Of a DNA stretch of 64,000 nucleotides, positions 47,109 to 57,819 are shown one piece after another; positions within the stretch are counted from its first letter, which is position 1, and each line of letters opens with the position of its first letter. This DNA is from Gerris lacustris. Lineage: Eukaryota; Arthropoda; Insecta; Hemiptera; Gerridae. The stretch is taken from NCBI GenBank assembly GCA_951217055.1, contig OX578284.1, positions 28,298,187-28,362,186 of the forward strand, given 5' to 3'. The translations under genes were made by a program, and so were the position numbers. Below the pieces are notes generated by a model. It saw only the letters and a list, made by a program, of their open reading frames with translations. It ran no database searches and had not been told where the DNA came from.

Positions 47109-47695
47109 GCTTCCGAGCTTACTGATGGTAACGGAAGCTATGTGGGATCGTTCTGAAGAACGAAAAAGTTTTAGGTCTCCGATTTCAAATATTCCAAGAC
47201 AGAAATCCGTTTCAGACATCAGTGAACATTTTTGGTTCCGTGTCGGTCTGTCGCTCAATTTTTGCGAGCCAACATATCTTTAAAACTACTCGTCCAATTT
47301 TATTGAAAATTGGATGCTAGGTCATAATTAGCCTATTGTTGGTACCATATAAGTTTCAACCTTAAGCGCCCAGTTTTTTCACTTCCACATGCGCACATAC
47401 ATTTATTTACAGCTACATCTTCAAAAGTATTCAACTGATTTTTATAAAATTTTGATTGTTTGTCGAATTTAGCCTGGAGATAGCCCCTGATTAATTTCAA
47501 CCGTCTATACTCTTTAAATTTTGCTAAATTGATACTGTAATTCATGTGAAAAATAAAAACAAATTTGACAGGTTTAAATAACGGGTGGGATATTGAATAA
47601 ATTATACAATAATAGGTTGTAAAAGCATAAAATCATTAATTTATAAAAAATAAGACGTGAGGAAGCTAAGCTATGTGCCACACCAATTGGCAGAC
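47109..47695 (+). mobile_element. Dispersed repeat E, full-length reference copy
   Basis: The left end is a hairpin GCTTCCGAGCTTAC-TGAT-GGTAACGGAAGC. Then come 'aagacagaaatccgtttcagacatc', TTCCGTGTCGGTCTGTCGC, 'gcgagccaacatatct', 'ttggatgctaggtcataattagcctattgttgg', a CACATGCGCACA segment and 'tcttcaaaagtattcaactgattt'. The right end is GACGTGAGGAAGC...TATGTGCCACACCAATTGGC. No ORF. The inverse full copy is at 32685-33279; partial copies are listed separately. A poly-T run follows at about 47694-47711. Confidence 0.75.
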
Positions 47696-47711
47696 TTTTT
47701 TTTTTTTTTTA

Positions 47712-48849
47712 TACTTATAAATTTTCATTGAGTTGACGAATAATACCCACATTTGCTTTTGGCTAATACGATAACCCAAAGTCATTTTTGCTTCTACATT
47801 GTCCACATTCTAATACTTAGAAACATCCACCTACGACACTTTGATGTTATTAAAGGGATTTCTTAAGTTTGCAGCATTTTAACTCCAAAACAAATTTCTA
47901 ATGGCTTTAAGTCTAGTATAGTTTTGATATTGAGAAAATACATAAAAGAGATGGTGTTAATTCTTTATCAAAGTAAATTTGACAAAAGACATAATTTACA
48001 CACACACATGGGTGATAATTACTCGAAAGTAATTCATTAAGTAGTAGTCTCTCTCTGTGAGTGATACATTCTTTTTAACTTTTTGATGCTTTGATCAAAA
48101 TCCAAGTAGGAAAATATTGTTTGTTTGAGATTTAATGAAGTTTTTGTTTCTATCCTGTAAAAACTAAATAAAACAGAAAAACATGTTTTGCTAAATAGAC
48201 AATGCTATAGAGGAATTTAACTAGCCTGAAGAAGCTATAATTAAGGGCGAAATATAGCTGCTTTTTAAAAAAAAGAAATAGGAAGGATACAATTTTTTTA
48301 ACCCTTAAAAAGACCAAATATAAGTATATCAATATAGTTTTATACACAATAAATAATCAAATAAGAATTCACCTGTAAGAAAAATTATAATTCATTACTT
48401 TTTCTTAAAAAATTATTAAAAAGGCTAATTTAGTATAAAGGCAAAGGGCCATAATCTCAATTAATATAATTGTGTATTTGAATCTCGAATACTCGAAGAT
48501 GGACTCCCACCGTGGACTGGACCTCCCCTTTCTGGGCATTTGTAACTCTAGGATTATAATTGCGTTATCTTCTTTATTAAAATAATTTTTTAAATATTAA
48601 TTACATTGTTATCTAAACTTGTTAATGTTTCTAGACATTATTTAGTTCTTATATATTTCACTAAAGCTTTTTTGTTTTATTGAGTTGGTATATCTTATGC
48701 GCCTGTCAGTTTCTTGATATTTTTCTTTTTAATTCTACTTTTACGAGTCTCTACCAGCTTCGGTTATAGTAAAAAATACTGATATTCATCACTCTTTAAA
48801 ATCTTAGTACAGTTTTTGTGTTTTATTCTACTTGAGGTTGAATCTGAAG
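47712..48849. other. Anonymous AT-rich DNA
   Basis: At 48224-48262 the phrase CCTGAAGAAGC...GGGCGAAATATAG resembles the stem-loop phrase inside the element at 8597-8826. No gene is seen. Confidence 0.35.
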
Positions 48850-49030
48850 GTTCGCATTCTAAACCAAAGACGTAGACAATGTGGGATGGATCCATTGAGC
48901 GCATCCGCCCAAAGGGGATCTGTACTTAACTCACACACATAATATGATCATTAGCGTGAAACATATTTTATCCCTTTGGAATTAAAATAATCACCAGAAA
49001 TGTCGATAAATGACCTTAGTTTTAGTGTTT
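48850..49030 (-). mobile_element. tRNA-derived SINE S3, body copy
   Basis: Contains 'acataatatgatcattagcgtgaaac', 'ccctttggaattaaaataatcacc' and 'aatgtcgataaatgacc', the same order and orientation as the minus-strand copy at 35890-36140. The tRNA-like head is not clear here. 'gaaggttcgcattc' at about 48848 belongs to the tail side. Confidence 0.5.
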
Positions 49031-49349
49031 TGTTATAAACCCTTAAGAGGACCCTAGAAGTTCAGTCATACTCACATTCTTTGACAAGGCTCTCGTATGA
49101 TTTAACGTGTAGGTTGATGACTTGAAAGGATGAAGAACGAGATTGATGGATTTTCAAATATTCTGAAATCAATGCATCAGCAAAAGTAATTCTGCCAATC
49201 TGATTGAGACCCTAGTAACTTGCTCTGTCAATCTTTTTATCAGTTTTGTACTTGCAGCCATGGACGACGCTAGTTCTGTCTGGTTCTCTCGCGTCTGATG
49301 ATGCTGGTGTGGTGACAACAGTAAGCAAGGGTTTCTTAGGTTTATTCAA

Positions 49350-49565
49350 TTGTTAGAAACATTGCCACGTGGAATAGTGCCAGTCCAATGTATACCAGTA
49401 ATTATAAAAAAGAGTGAAGGTTATAAAATACTCCTAGTGGTTTTTAAGGAGATAAAACCCGACACAGCACTAGGCGATGTGAAAAAGCAGCTCAACTCCT
49501 TGAAAACGAATTACCGCCGGGAGCTCAGTCATCGTGGGCTCTGTTTCCTAGATTTCACCCATTAA
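49350..49565 (+). pseudogene. Partial MADF (Myb/SANT-like) domain
   Basis: The frame contains KKSEGYKILLVVFKEIKPD followed by GDVKKQLNSLKTNYRREL, then a stop a few codons on. MADF domains, which bind DNA in insect transcription factors and many transposon-derived proteins, have this central pattern ('A...L...l.ei.p....vkkKInsLRtnYRREl'). Residues before KKSEGY (TLPRGIVPVQCIPVIIK) do not fit the usual 'lw d....y.n...r..a' start, and the normal C-terminal helices are absent. It is therefore a fragment, either one exon of a gene or a retroposed relic. No intron signals are certain. Similar domains are common in repeats of large insect genomes. Confidence 0.55.
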
Positions 49566-50700
49566 ATTGATGTGAATATACCTTTCACGGTGTTGTTAAC
49601 ATCCTTTAATCCCTTTTTCTTTAGTTCCCGTGACCGCAATTATTAGCTCTTTTCTTACTATTATTGGTAGTTCTAAAAAATAGGAGAGAAGAAAATAGAT
49701 GTTCTGGATTCGTTTAACGTTTAACTCCGCGTTTATCCTTGCTTCTGTTGGCCAGCAACTACGTAATGACAAGAATAGCCTTCTTCCTTTTACTCGATAT
49801 CTGCACCTGTTGGGTACCCCGCATACTGACTGAAGTGAAATACTGTCAGTCAATCTGATTGCGATTATAAGAGTCCCCACTAATTGAACTCAGGATTGTC
49901 AGTATGATTGATTCTATCAGATTTTCAATCTGTTTGGGCGTCTAAGGTCCCCTTCAGTTCCCCAATAATCGAGAAACACTTATGAATTATAAAATTTGGA
50001 TTATAATTTGTTACTTTTATTAACCTATGGTAAACTTAATTAATTTCTTTCTAATATTGTGAAATGGATTATTAGCATATTCTGGAAAGAAAAAGATTTA
50101 ACTCATTACTTGTTCGCATTATTCTTATCACTCATAATGAAAATATATCATTTACTTTCTCTTATAAGTCATGAAATTCCAAATTGAGGTTTGATAATTT
50201 CTTATTATAAGGGTGGAGTTTTTGAAGGAGCGATAGGCCTGTAATCTGTTGGAAAATTTATCTCGCAGGCTTCTCCCTTCTAAGATTAATAATGTCAACT
50301 TTACAGAGATAAATTGCATTTCAACTGTCTTTGGGTCAATTAATCCAACGGCTTGGCTCCCACCTCCTCCCTCATCCCTAGGCTCAATCTTCGCCTTCAT
50401 TATCGCTCGAGTTGAGCTCACCCAGAGGATTCTGAAATTAATTAACTAGGAACAGGAGGAAGATCCTCTACCTTCAGGAAATATTCACTCTGTTAATTCA
50501 TTTTAGAAAGAATTTGGAAATTGGATACTGTGTCCAACAAATGGCTTCCTTTTCTCATTATTTAATTTCTCTCGTCCTCCAAAAATTAGATATAAACACA
50601 TTTAAATTCAAAATTATAATTATAATTTGAATTTATTATGGATCATAATAAATCTTTACATTTATACTATCACAATGGTATTATAATTAATAGTAATTAA
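49566..50700. other. Anonymous DNA
   Basis: Open frames of 66-94 codons on both strands (for example 49596-49880 minus and 50152-50421 minus) overlap one another and show no domains. None is supported as a gene. Confidence 0.35.
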
Positions 50701-50710
50701 AGCTTTGAAG

Positions 50711-50900
50711 GGAACCGGCGTAGCCGAGTAGTTAGCGAAATAAATTAGCTGGAGAGTATGAACTCCAAAGCTTCCTTCTCTGGAGTTCATGTTTCACATT
50801 CACACTGATTATCACATCGAGTAGTTGAGTAAAGAGGCCGCGATCCCTGATGTGTAATAGCATAAATGATAGGTTGATCATTAGGGCGTTATTATGTTTT
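50711..50900 (+). mobile_element. tRNA-derived SINE, probably S3 group
   Basis: GAACCGGCGTAGCCGAGTAG with following TTAGCG is an A-box-like class II tRNA head matching the S3 heads. Further on, 'tgatta tcacatcgagtagttgag' parallels the S3 body 'tgatcatatcgagtggatg'. A TTCATGTTTC in place of a B-box shows decay. A short hairpin (ATGAACTCCA/TGGAGTTCAT) lies at 50758-50790. Confidence 0.5.
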
Positions 50901-50990
50901 TCTATGGAGATACCCTTGAAATGATTTAATCATTTATAGTGTTGTGCCTTCCAAATTAACATATATTAAAAGGATTAAAAGGACCTAAGA

Positions 50991-51338
50991 GGGCACTTTT
51001 TTACTTTAGCACTCCCTTGGTTCTAAACAATGGTCTGCCCTACAAAAGTCTCAAAGGTTTGTGAGTTTGTCTCCCCAAGACATTGAGACTCCTGGGGCAG
51101 TTTTATATTTAATATTACTTTATCTTAATAGTCGATTAGACTAAGGGATATGATCACTATTATGTACATAAGTGTGATATTCCTTTGTCCCAAGAGCCCA
51201 AAGTACATTGGAATAAATATCCCTTCGTCTTAATAGTAATTTAGACTAAGGAATATATGCTACTCTGTATATGTTCCTTTGTCTAAATAACTATTAACAC
51301 AAAGGGATATAGGGGGGTGCTAAAGTAAAAAAGTACCC
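50991..51338. mobile_element. 348-bp MITE with GGG(C/T)ACTTTTTTACTTTAGC termini
   Basis: About 25 bases at the left end (GGGCACTTTTTTACTTTAGC, ACTCCC) are mirrored at the right end (GGGGGGTGCTAAAGTAAAAA, AGTACCC) with one or two mismatches. The interior carries further internal symmetry: repeated TTAGACTAAGG and its inverse CCTTTGTCTAAAT. No ORF. Superfamily unknown. Confidence 0.8.
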
Positions 51339-51439
51339 ACGATTGTTTTAATTTACCTATAAATTAGCTCATTATATTTTTTAATTACCTGAATAAATAA
51401 TTATGCTTAATTTCTTTTAAATATATAATTAATATTCCT

Positions 51440-51656
51440 TAACCCGCGCACATTCTGACGCAGGGCAGGACAGCAAACCGCAGAAATATATTATGAAACC
51501 GCACGAATTAGGTCGCAAAGCAGGACAGGACAGTTCTATGCCACACGTGACCTACCCAACGCTAGTGGATCAGATGACTTTATTCGCGTGGTGTCTTATA
51601 TTTCTCCTAAAGAAAATGTCCTGTCCTGCCCTGCATCTCAATGTGCGCGGCCTTAC
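51440..51656. mobile_element. Inverted-repeat element with CCGCGCACATT termini
   Basis: CCCGCGCACATT with CAGGGCAGGACAG on the left is mirrored by CTGTCCTGCCCTG with AATGTGCGCGG on the right, about 34 bases per arm. CCTTA lies just outside both ends (left 'attccttaa', right 'ccttactt'), a possible 5-base target duplication. The motif CAGGACAG recurs at 51525. Distinctly GC-rich for this window; no ORF. Confidence 0.7.
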
Positions 51657-51659
51657 TTA

Positions 51660-53112
51660 GCAATTTAAACATGACTAACATTATACTATATAAATTAAAT
51701 TTTTCCTTAAAGTCTTAGTTTTTCAAAATTAGTGACACTAATCTGATGTTAGTCGTCTAATATGGAAAAAAAACCTTATTAAATAGGCAGCTACCACTAC
51801 TTTTACCTGATTTTTCCGAAATAAAAAATACGGAATAAGTAGAATTATAAATATTACATGTCCCGTGTATACTGCCTCACTAGATCATCATGGGTGATTA
51901 ACTAGGATGTGAAAGGAAGAAAGGACCCGAATTAAAGGATTAGGACGATGTAGAAGGAGTTAGGCGAGGCTTAAAGTAGGGGAAAAGCAAGGATACAGTC
52001 CCAAAAAAGCTATTTTGACATTAAAAATTTACTTCTATGGATTTTGTTTTTGGAGTAAACATATATATAGCACATTGACATTTTTAACTTATTTAGTTAT
52101 TTTTCTTATAATTAATTATGCATTGAGTTCCTTTCAGGTACTGAAATCCCTGAATATTTAATTTCTTTTAACTAAATGTAGGATAATAACTTCAATTAAT
52201 TTCTGAAATCCAATATTAAACTATAGACATAAAGGTGTAAATTTAGATTTGGGATAAAGGTGAAGGAAGGGAAACCTGGAAATGGTTTAAATGAAAATTC
52301 AATGAGACCGTTGGAATAGAGTTGAAAATCAGGTCAAGCTCCTGAAATAACTTGTTCAATCTATCCATGACTTGCTCAATTCTGTTATCCCTTGACGCTC
52401 TGCTTCAGCAAACTTAGATACCTTTATATAGGATTAAACTTGGTTCAAAGTTTTATTAATATCCATATTACTCATAGTTATCACTTATACCTGTCTTCCT
52501 TAAACCTATCCTTTTTTGTCACATTATGGTGTTGTTTACGGTGGAAAATTATTGGTAAATACAGTTGCATATACTTAGTAAAAATTGGGGGCTTCCTTTC
52601 CATAAAGATATACATTTTTACTATCCATCTTTATACCTCATAATAGTGGAAGATAATGAATTAAATTTACAATTTGTCCGTTAAAATTACAATCGAAATA
52701 GTTTTTGTATTTTTTATCAACTTTTTTTGGCGATATCAACACTAAATTTCGAGCTAAACGTTTTTAAGGTATAATTTTTATTTATTTATGATTAATTGTC
52801 CAATTTCAGTAAACTTGGTTTTGCGGTTTAGGCGCGAGTAAAGACTGACCTATGTGAAATAGTTTTTTTTTTTTTTTTTTTAATTCTTTAATCTATTGAA
52901 GTTTGAAAAATTCCTACAACTAGCTTTAGTTCGCAAAGGGCGAACCAAAAAACAGATGTTCTTAAAACATCAAACACATTGAAAAGTTATAGTTAAATTA
53001 AAAGATAAAGGTTTGTTTTTATATTTATATTAACATTTTGGTGGGAGGAAACAACGTTTTCTTACAAAATATGCGAATAACTATGATTTTCGCTGATTTG
53101 TTAAACAAAGAA
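51660..53112. other. Anonymous AT-rich DNA
   Basis: A purine-rich segment at about 51900-52010 and a poly-T run near 52862-52881. No supported gene. Confidence 0.35.
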
Positions 53113-53130
53113 GGGGGGGGGGGGGGGGGG
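53113..53130. repeat. Poly-G tract, 18 bases
   Basis: Uninterrupted G run in an AT-rich setting. Other G or C runs of at least 12 bases are at 1030, 10929, 19468, 29415, 31654, 41959 and 54940. Confidence 0.95.
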
Positions 53131-53371
53131 CGGAAAGATATATAGATGGGAACACGTGGCGCAAAGACAAAACCTTTATTATACTTTTATTTATATTACT
53201 ATTATACTTATTATACTATTATTATTTTATTTATTTATATTTTTATTTACTTATTTATAGTTTATTTTGAGACAAAATATATAAGCATGTTCCTTACAAA
53301 TTATTCTATATTTGTTATCCTATCTAGGTTATATCTAGGATTCTATCTAGGTTCTATCCTTCCATATATAT

Positions 53372-53770
53372 ATCTAGGTTCTTTTCTCTAGATACAACCT
53401 TTAAAAATAGAGGTAAACTGTACTCATGTCTCCTTAAAAAATCTTCTTATCTGTCCTTCAATCTAGGTTCTTTTCTCTAGATAAAGCCTTTGAAGTAGAG
53501 GTAAACTGTACTCATGTCTCTTTATAAAATCTTCTCATTCTAGTCCTCCTATCCAGGTTCTTTTCTCTAGATACAACCTTTGAAAATAGAGGTAAACTGT
53601 ACTCATGTCTCCTTAAAAAATTTTCTTATCTGTCCTTCAATCTAGGTTCTTTTCTCTAGATTCTAGATAAAGCCTTTGAAGTAGAGGTAAACTGTACTCA
53701 TGTCTCCTTATAAAATCTTCTTAACTTAGTCCTCCTATCTAGATTCTTTTCTCTGGATAAAGTCAGTCTC
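53372..53770 (+). repeat. Minisatellite, 89-97-base units in alternating ABAB order
   Basis: Units start ATC(T/C)AGGTTCTTTTCTCTAG at 53372, 53461, 53551 and 53640, with a truncated fifth at 53737. Units 1 and 3 share GATACAACCTTT.AAAATAG; units 2 and 4 share GATAAAGCCTTTGAAGTAG. All share AGAGGTAAACTGTACTCATG. Unit 4 has an extra TTCTAGA. The alternation implies amplification of a two-unit block of about 179 bases. Degenerate ATCTAGG copies extend leftward to about 53320. Confidence 0.9.
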
Positions 53771-54280
53771 TATCCCCCGGTCAGTAGCATTTAAGTTTTT
53801 TGTAATTAACTTATCTTAGTTATTATTTTTATTAATTGGTAGGCTAATTATTTATGTGTGCGTTTGATGTTGTATTATAACGATATGGGTCTAAACATAT
53901 TAAACATGCAACTCATTTAATAACTTATTTTTTTTAAGCTGTATGAACAAATTAGTCTCCACTCCCACACATAGTTGTTAACCATAATTATCCGTAATTA
54001 CTTAGCATGTTGAAAATTGATGTGTTAAAAGTATTTCAGTAATTCATATTATTACAGGCCTTGAAAAGAAAAATTATTTCGTGGGTAGTTACATTTGTAT
54101 TCCACGTTGCGTCAATATTCCGCATTTTTCAAAACCTCCGCAATTGTTTAGCGTTTAAAAAAACGCTAGAATTACGAAGAAAGTTTAATATTGTACTCAA
54201 ACTTTAGAAGAGTGGTTATTTTTGTATTTAGACTTTTTTTAATTTATTTATGTATTTATTCATATTTTACGATTTTGGTA
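53771..54280. other. Anonymous AT-rich DNA
   Basis: Includes a short TAGCGTTT...AAACGCTA hairpin at 54149-54168. No gene is seen. Confidence 0.35.
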
Positions 54281-54440
54281 GAATTCATACTACGAAAAGA
54301 TTAAATTTTAATTTAAATCAAATTATAATTATTAACAACTACGGGAAACAGACAGAGAAAAATACACTCCAGCGCTGGGATTTGAACCACAGGCCTCTAT
54401 ATTTCCAGTATAGCGCTCTACCAACTAAGCTACGCAGGAG
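54281..54440 (-). mobile_element. tRNA-derived SINE S1 with intact tRNA-like head
   Basis: On the minus strand, 54440-54367 folds as a tRNA. It has acceptor CTCCTGC/GCTGGAG (one mismatch), a D-arm around TAGCTTAGTTGGTAGAGCG (perfect A-box) and anticodon stem CTATA/TATAG with the seven-base loop CTGGAAA. A five-base variable loop and T-arm with GGTTCAAATCC follow. The loop would give anticodon GGA, but the short variable arm is not serine-like. The body that follows (TTTTTCTCTGTCTG, AT-rich tail, 'gtagtatgaattc') is shared with 1598-1812, so this is a SINE head rather than a host tRNA gene. Confidence 0.7.
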
Positions 54441-54449
54441 AATGAATTT

Positions 54450-55480
54450 CTCTGACGTTGTTGTTATTATGTACGTTTATAGTTTTGGGTTTTAATTTTA
54501 ATTTAAAACTTGTATCCTGCAATTAAGTCCTGACAAGGGTCAGTTTCTCATATTCTGTCTCCGATTTAAATTACAAACTTAGATTTATATATTTAAATAA
54601 TACGGAACTCTTAACATTTATGTATTTTTAATTAGTTTTTTTGCTGCCATTTTATTGTTGACTTTCAGAAATGGTTAGTTTTTTTTTGTGAGCTTTAGTT
54701 TTGCAATCTTCTTTTTTTCCCCATCTCTCATTGGGAAAGGGGAAAACATTTGTGGCTAAAATCTTTAAAAGGTCGTCAAATGTCACAGTAGGGGTATCTG
54801 TACATTTTTTTTTATTAAATGGAGCTTTTAGAGAGGGAAATAACATGAACTATTTTTGTAAAAAAAAGAATAATATTCCAACCTTACTTCTTCATTTTTT
54901 TGTGGCATCTGTGTTATTTTGTATCTGAAGAGGGAGGGAGGGGGGGGGGGGGAATAAAGAATAAATTGTTCAAAACAACGAAATACTTCTACTAAAAGCT
55001 GTATATGTTTTAATTCGAAATTTTTTTTATAAAAATAAATATGATAAATATCATAATATAAAATTAGAAAAAAATTATATTAGTACATAAATTGAACATT
55101 CGTTACATCGCTTTATAATTTTTTAATCAAGTTCTTATATTTAATTATTCTCTATTTTTAAAAGTGATTTTTTTTATTGCCCTTTTTTTTATCACATATC
55201 AATTTGTTTGATTCTGTAACCTTTGTGTTATAAAGCTAGTTGTTTGTGAGATATTTATTTAGTAAAATTTATTTATATAGTCTTAATTTGCAATCCAAAC
55301 ATCAGCGAATTCATTACATAAAGTTGGCATGTTAGCTACTTTTCTCCTTTATCGATCTTTAAAGTTATAAGTATGAAATTTAATTCAACAAATTAAATAA
55401 GGTCCTAGCTAACCACCAAAGCATGGTATGAATGAATTACTTATCTACTGACGGTGTTATTTTATTAATTAAAATACAGC
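54450..55480. other. Anonymous AT-rich DNA
   Basis: Poly-G run at 54940-54952. The overlapping plus and minus frames at 54652-54928 are low-complexity and unsupported. Confidence 0.35.
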
Positions 55481-55481
55481 A

Positions 55482-55950
55482 AATTGTAACGCGCTTTTTG
55501 GAGTCTTTAGTTGCTTATTTATTTATGTAACATATCATATCTTGAAATAATACAAGGATTAGGTAACCTCAAAATCATACATGAATATGGTTTTATTCAT
55601 AATGATGTAGTCTTTATACGAATAATAAATATAGGAAATTTTAATGCGCTTTCGAAGTCTTCGGTTGCTTATTTATTTATATAACATGAGCCATTAAGCC
55701 CTTGGCAACAGACTATTCTATATTTATAAAAAAAGTAAAACTAAGTAAATTAATTTAGTTAAGTTATTATATCTATGTAAAGACCAACAAATCATAACAA
55801 ACATTTATTTTTTTGGAATAAATGTGGTTGCTTTAGCTTAGCAATAACAAATCATTTCGAGGTGCGTCGTCAGGACACTAATCGATTATTTAAATGATGT
55901 TATATCTTGAAATAATACAAGTATTTGGTAATACATAATCATATTTAAAT
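55482..55950 (+). repeat. Local duplication, period about 155 bases
   Basis: GCGCTTT..GAGTCTT.GGTTGC, then 'ttatttatttat.taacat', appears at about 55491 and 55646. The phrase 'atatcttgaaataatacaag.att.ggtaa' appears at 55535 and again at about 55897. A decayed local tandem repeat. Confidence 0.6.
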
Positions 55951-55959
55951 TATATTATG

Positions 55960-57819
55960 CTATGAATATGCTCATTTTAGGGCAAAGTGAACAATCCCTA
56001 TCAGCAATATTATTCTGACATAGATTCTGAAAAGTAGCCGATTAATTTAGATTTAGAGGAAAGTCAGTGGAAACTGAAAGAAAACACTCATTGCGAACAT
56101 AAGCCTAAGTCCAAAATAATTATGGGTCGGAAAGTGTGATATACTTATACTACCTTAAATATATTATATACCCATGGTCCTGTGCCAAATAATCTATACA
56201 CTAAATTTCCCATAACATAATATCTAGGATGCCTTGTTTATTAGGCATAATTATTGTAAAATATTCGCTAAAACAGGAAAAAATATGGTATCAATATTAC
56301 CTTCAATTAGAGATAGAAGGTAATTGTCTTAATAAGAAAATATGGTAATTATAATTAAGTTATCAACACCTTATACTTTATTTACTACTAGCATTTCTTT
56401 AAAATAAAAAGCAACATGGCTGGCCTCCTGGTGCCCTCTAAAATCACTTGCCCAATTAAAACTTTTTCTGATGCTATAGACTCTACAACCTCTGGTGTTA
56501 AGTCACCCCCCTCTAACTCATGCGTTAAAAGACTAAGTAAACAGTGGGGGAAAATAATTAAGAGAATGTAGGATTAGGTGTGAAAATATTAAATATCATA
56601 AGAATATAAACAAAAAATCATAAGAATAAATAAATTCAATTTATAGAAAAGACACTGACTAGGCGAGAGTAACGTTATAAAAATAGTTTTGGTTTATTTA
56701 TCGGATTTTTAAAACGTGTAGAGTTGGTACAAACTGTCGTTAATACATGGTGTAACGCTTAAAGCATGTCTAACATTTTTCGGTAAAACTTTGCCTTAAT
56801 ATTAATAACACCGCAAAATACATCGTACCATCTTTCGTTCTAGGGATATGATGTTTAGTATTTTATTATTTAAATAAAAAACCTTATACTGAAAAACCCG
56901 CTTGTAACACTCAAAATTTCAATTTCTTACCCCTTATTCTAAAATAAAATTATATTTGCCATTAGATAAGACCATTTTTATACGCAATGTCAATTTTATA
57001 CAAATTTACAACTTTTATATAACAAAAAAAAAAAAATGTTGTACATTATAACAACAAATACCTTGACTCTTTGAAACTTTATGTAAACTTCGAGGTTTAA
57101 TAAGCTGTCAGACCATCTATTAGGTTTTAAATTTACTTACTTATAGAGATAGTGATCCGTATAAGAAAGGGTAATAATCTAAAATAACATAAAAATAGTG
57201 CTCCAAACTGCAAAAAAAAAAAAATGAGCTTACAGAAAACATATATGCTTATCTAATATCTAATTTACTTACATGAGAGATGGAGAGCGGTAAGAGTCTC
57301 TATAAGAAAGTAATTTGTAAATTGTCTGTTTTATGATCTCACTTTTTTTTATAAGTTTTATCAATTTTGTGAGAAATTGTTGACCCTTTTTATACTGAAT
57401 ATACAACATTGACCTATTTTTATCAAATTTAACAGGCCTTTAGGTAATTTCTTATAAAAGTGGAATTAGCATTAAACCTCTTAAATTTTACTCTATCAAT
57501 AGAAATCTCTGATATTCTTTTGCATTTGGTTTGTTTCTATGGAAACATCAAATTTTACCCCTTTAAAATATTCTGATCTTCTGTTAACAATTTGTTTAAA
57601 CAAATTAAATAAGTTTTAAAATATTTGCAATTTTACATTTAAAATAGCAGCCTAGAAATATTTGGGGTTGCTGAAAACGAATATTCGTTTTCAACCTTAA
57701 CAACTATAGTTGTTATATTATAAATTAATTTTAATTTTTTAATGGGAAAAAAATATTTTGAAAATTGTGAGTAAAACATAATGTTCAAAAAATGGATCAG
57801 ATTATTATTTGAAAAAAAT
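55960..57819. other. Anonymous AT-rich DNA
   Basis: No ORF, RNA or repeat identified. Confidence 0.35.

Noticed and set aside
49596..50449. Open frames of 66-94 codons on both strands
   Set aside because: They overlap each other and have neither recognisable motifs nor convincing start or splice signals.
54367..54440. Functional tRNA gene
   Set aside because: It folds well, but the anticodon GGA with a short variable arm is not a normal serine tRNA, and the attached body and flanks recur at 1598-1812, showing it is a SINE head.
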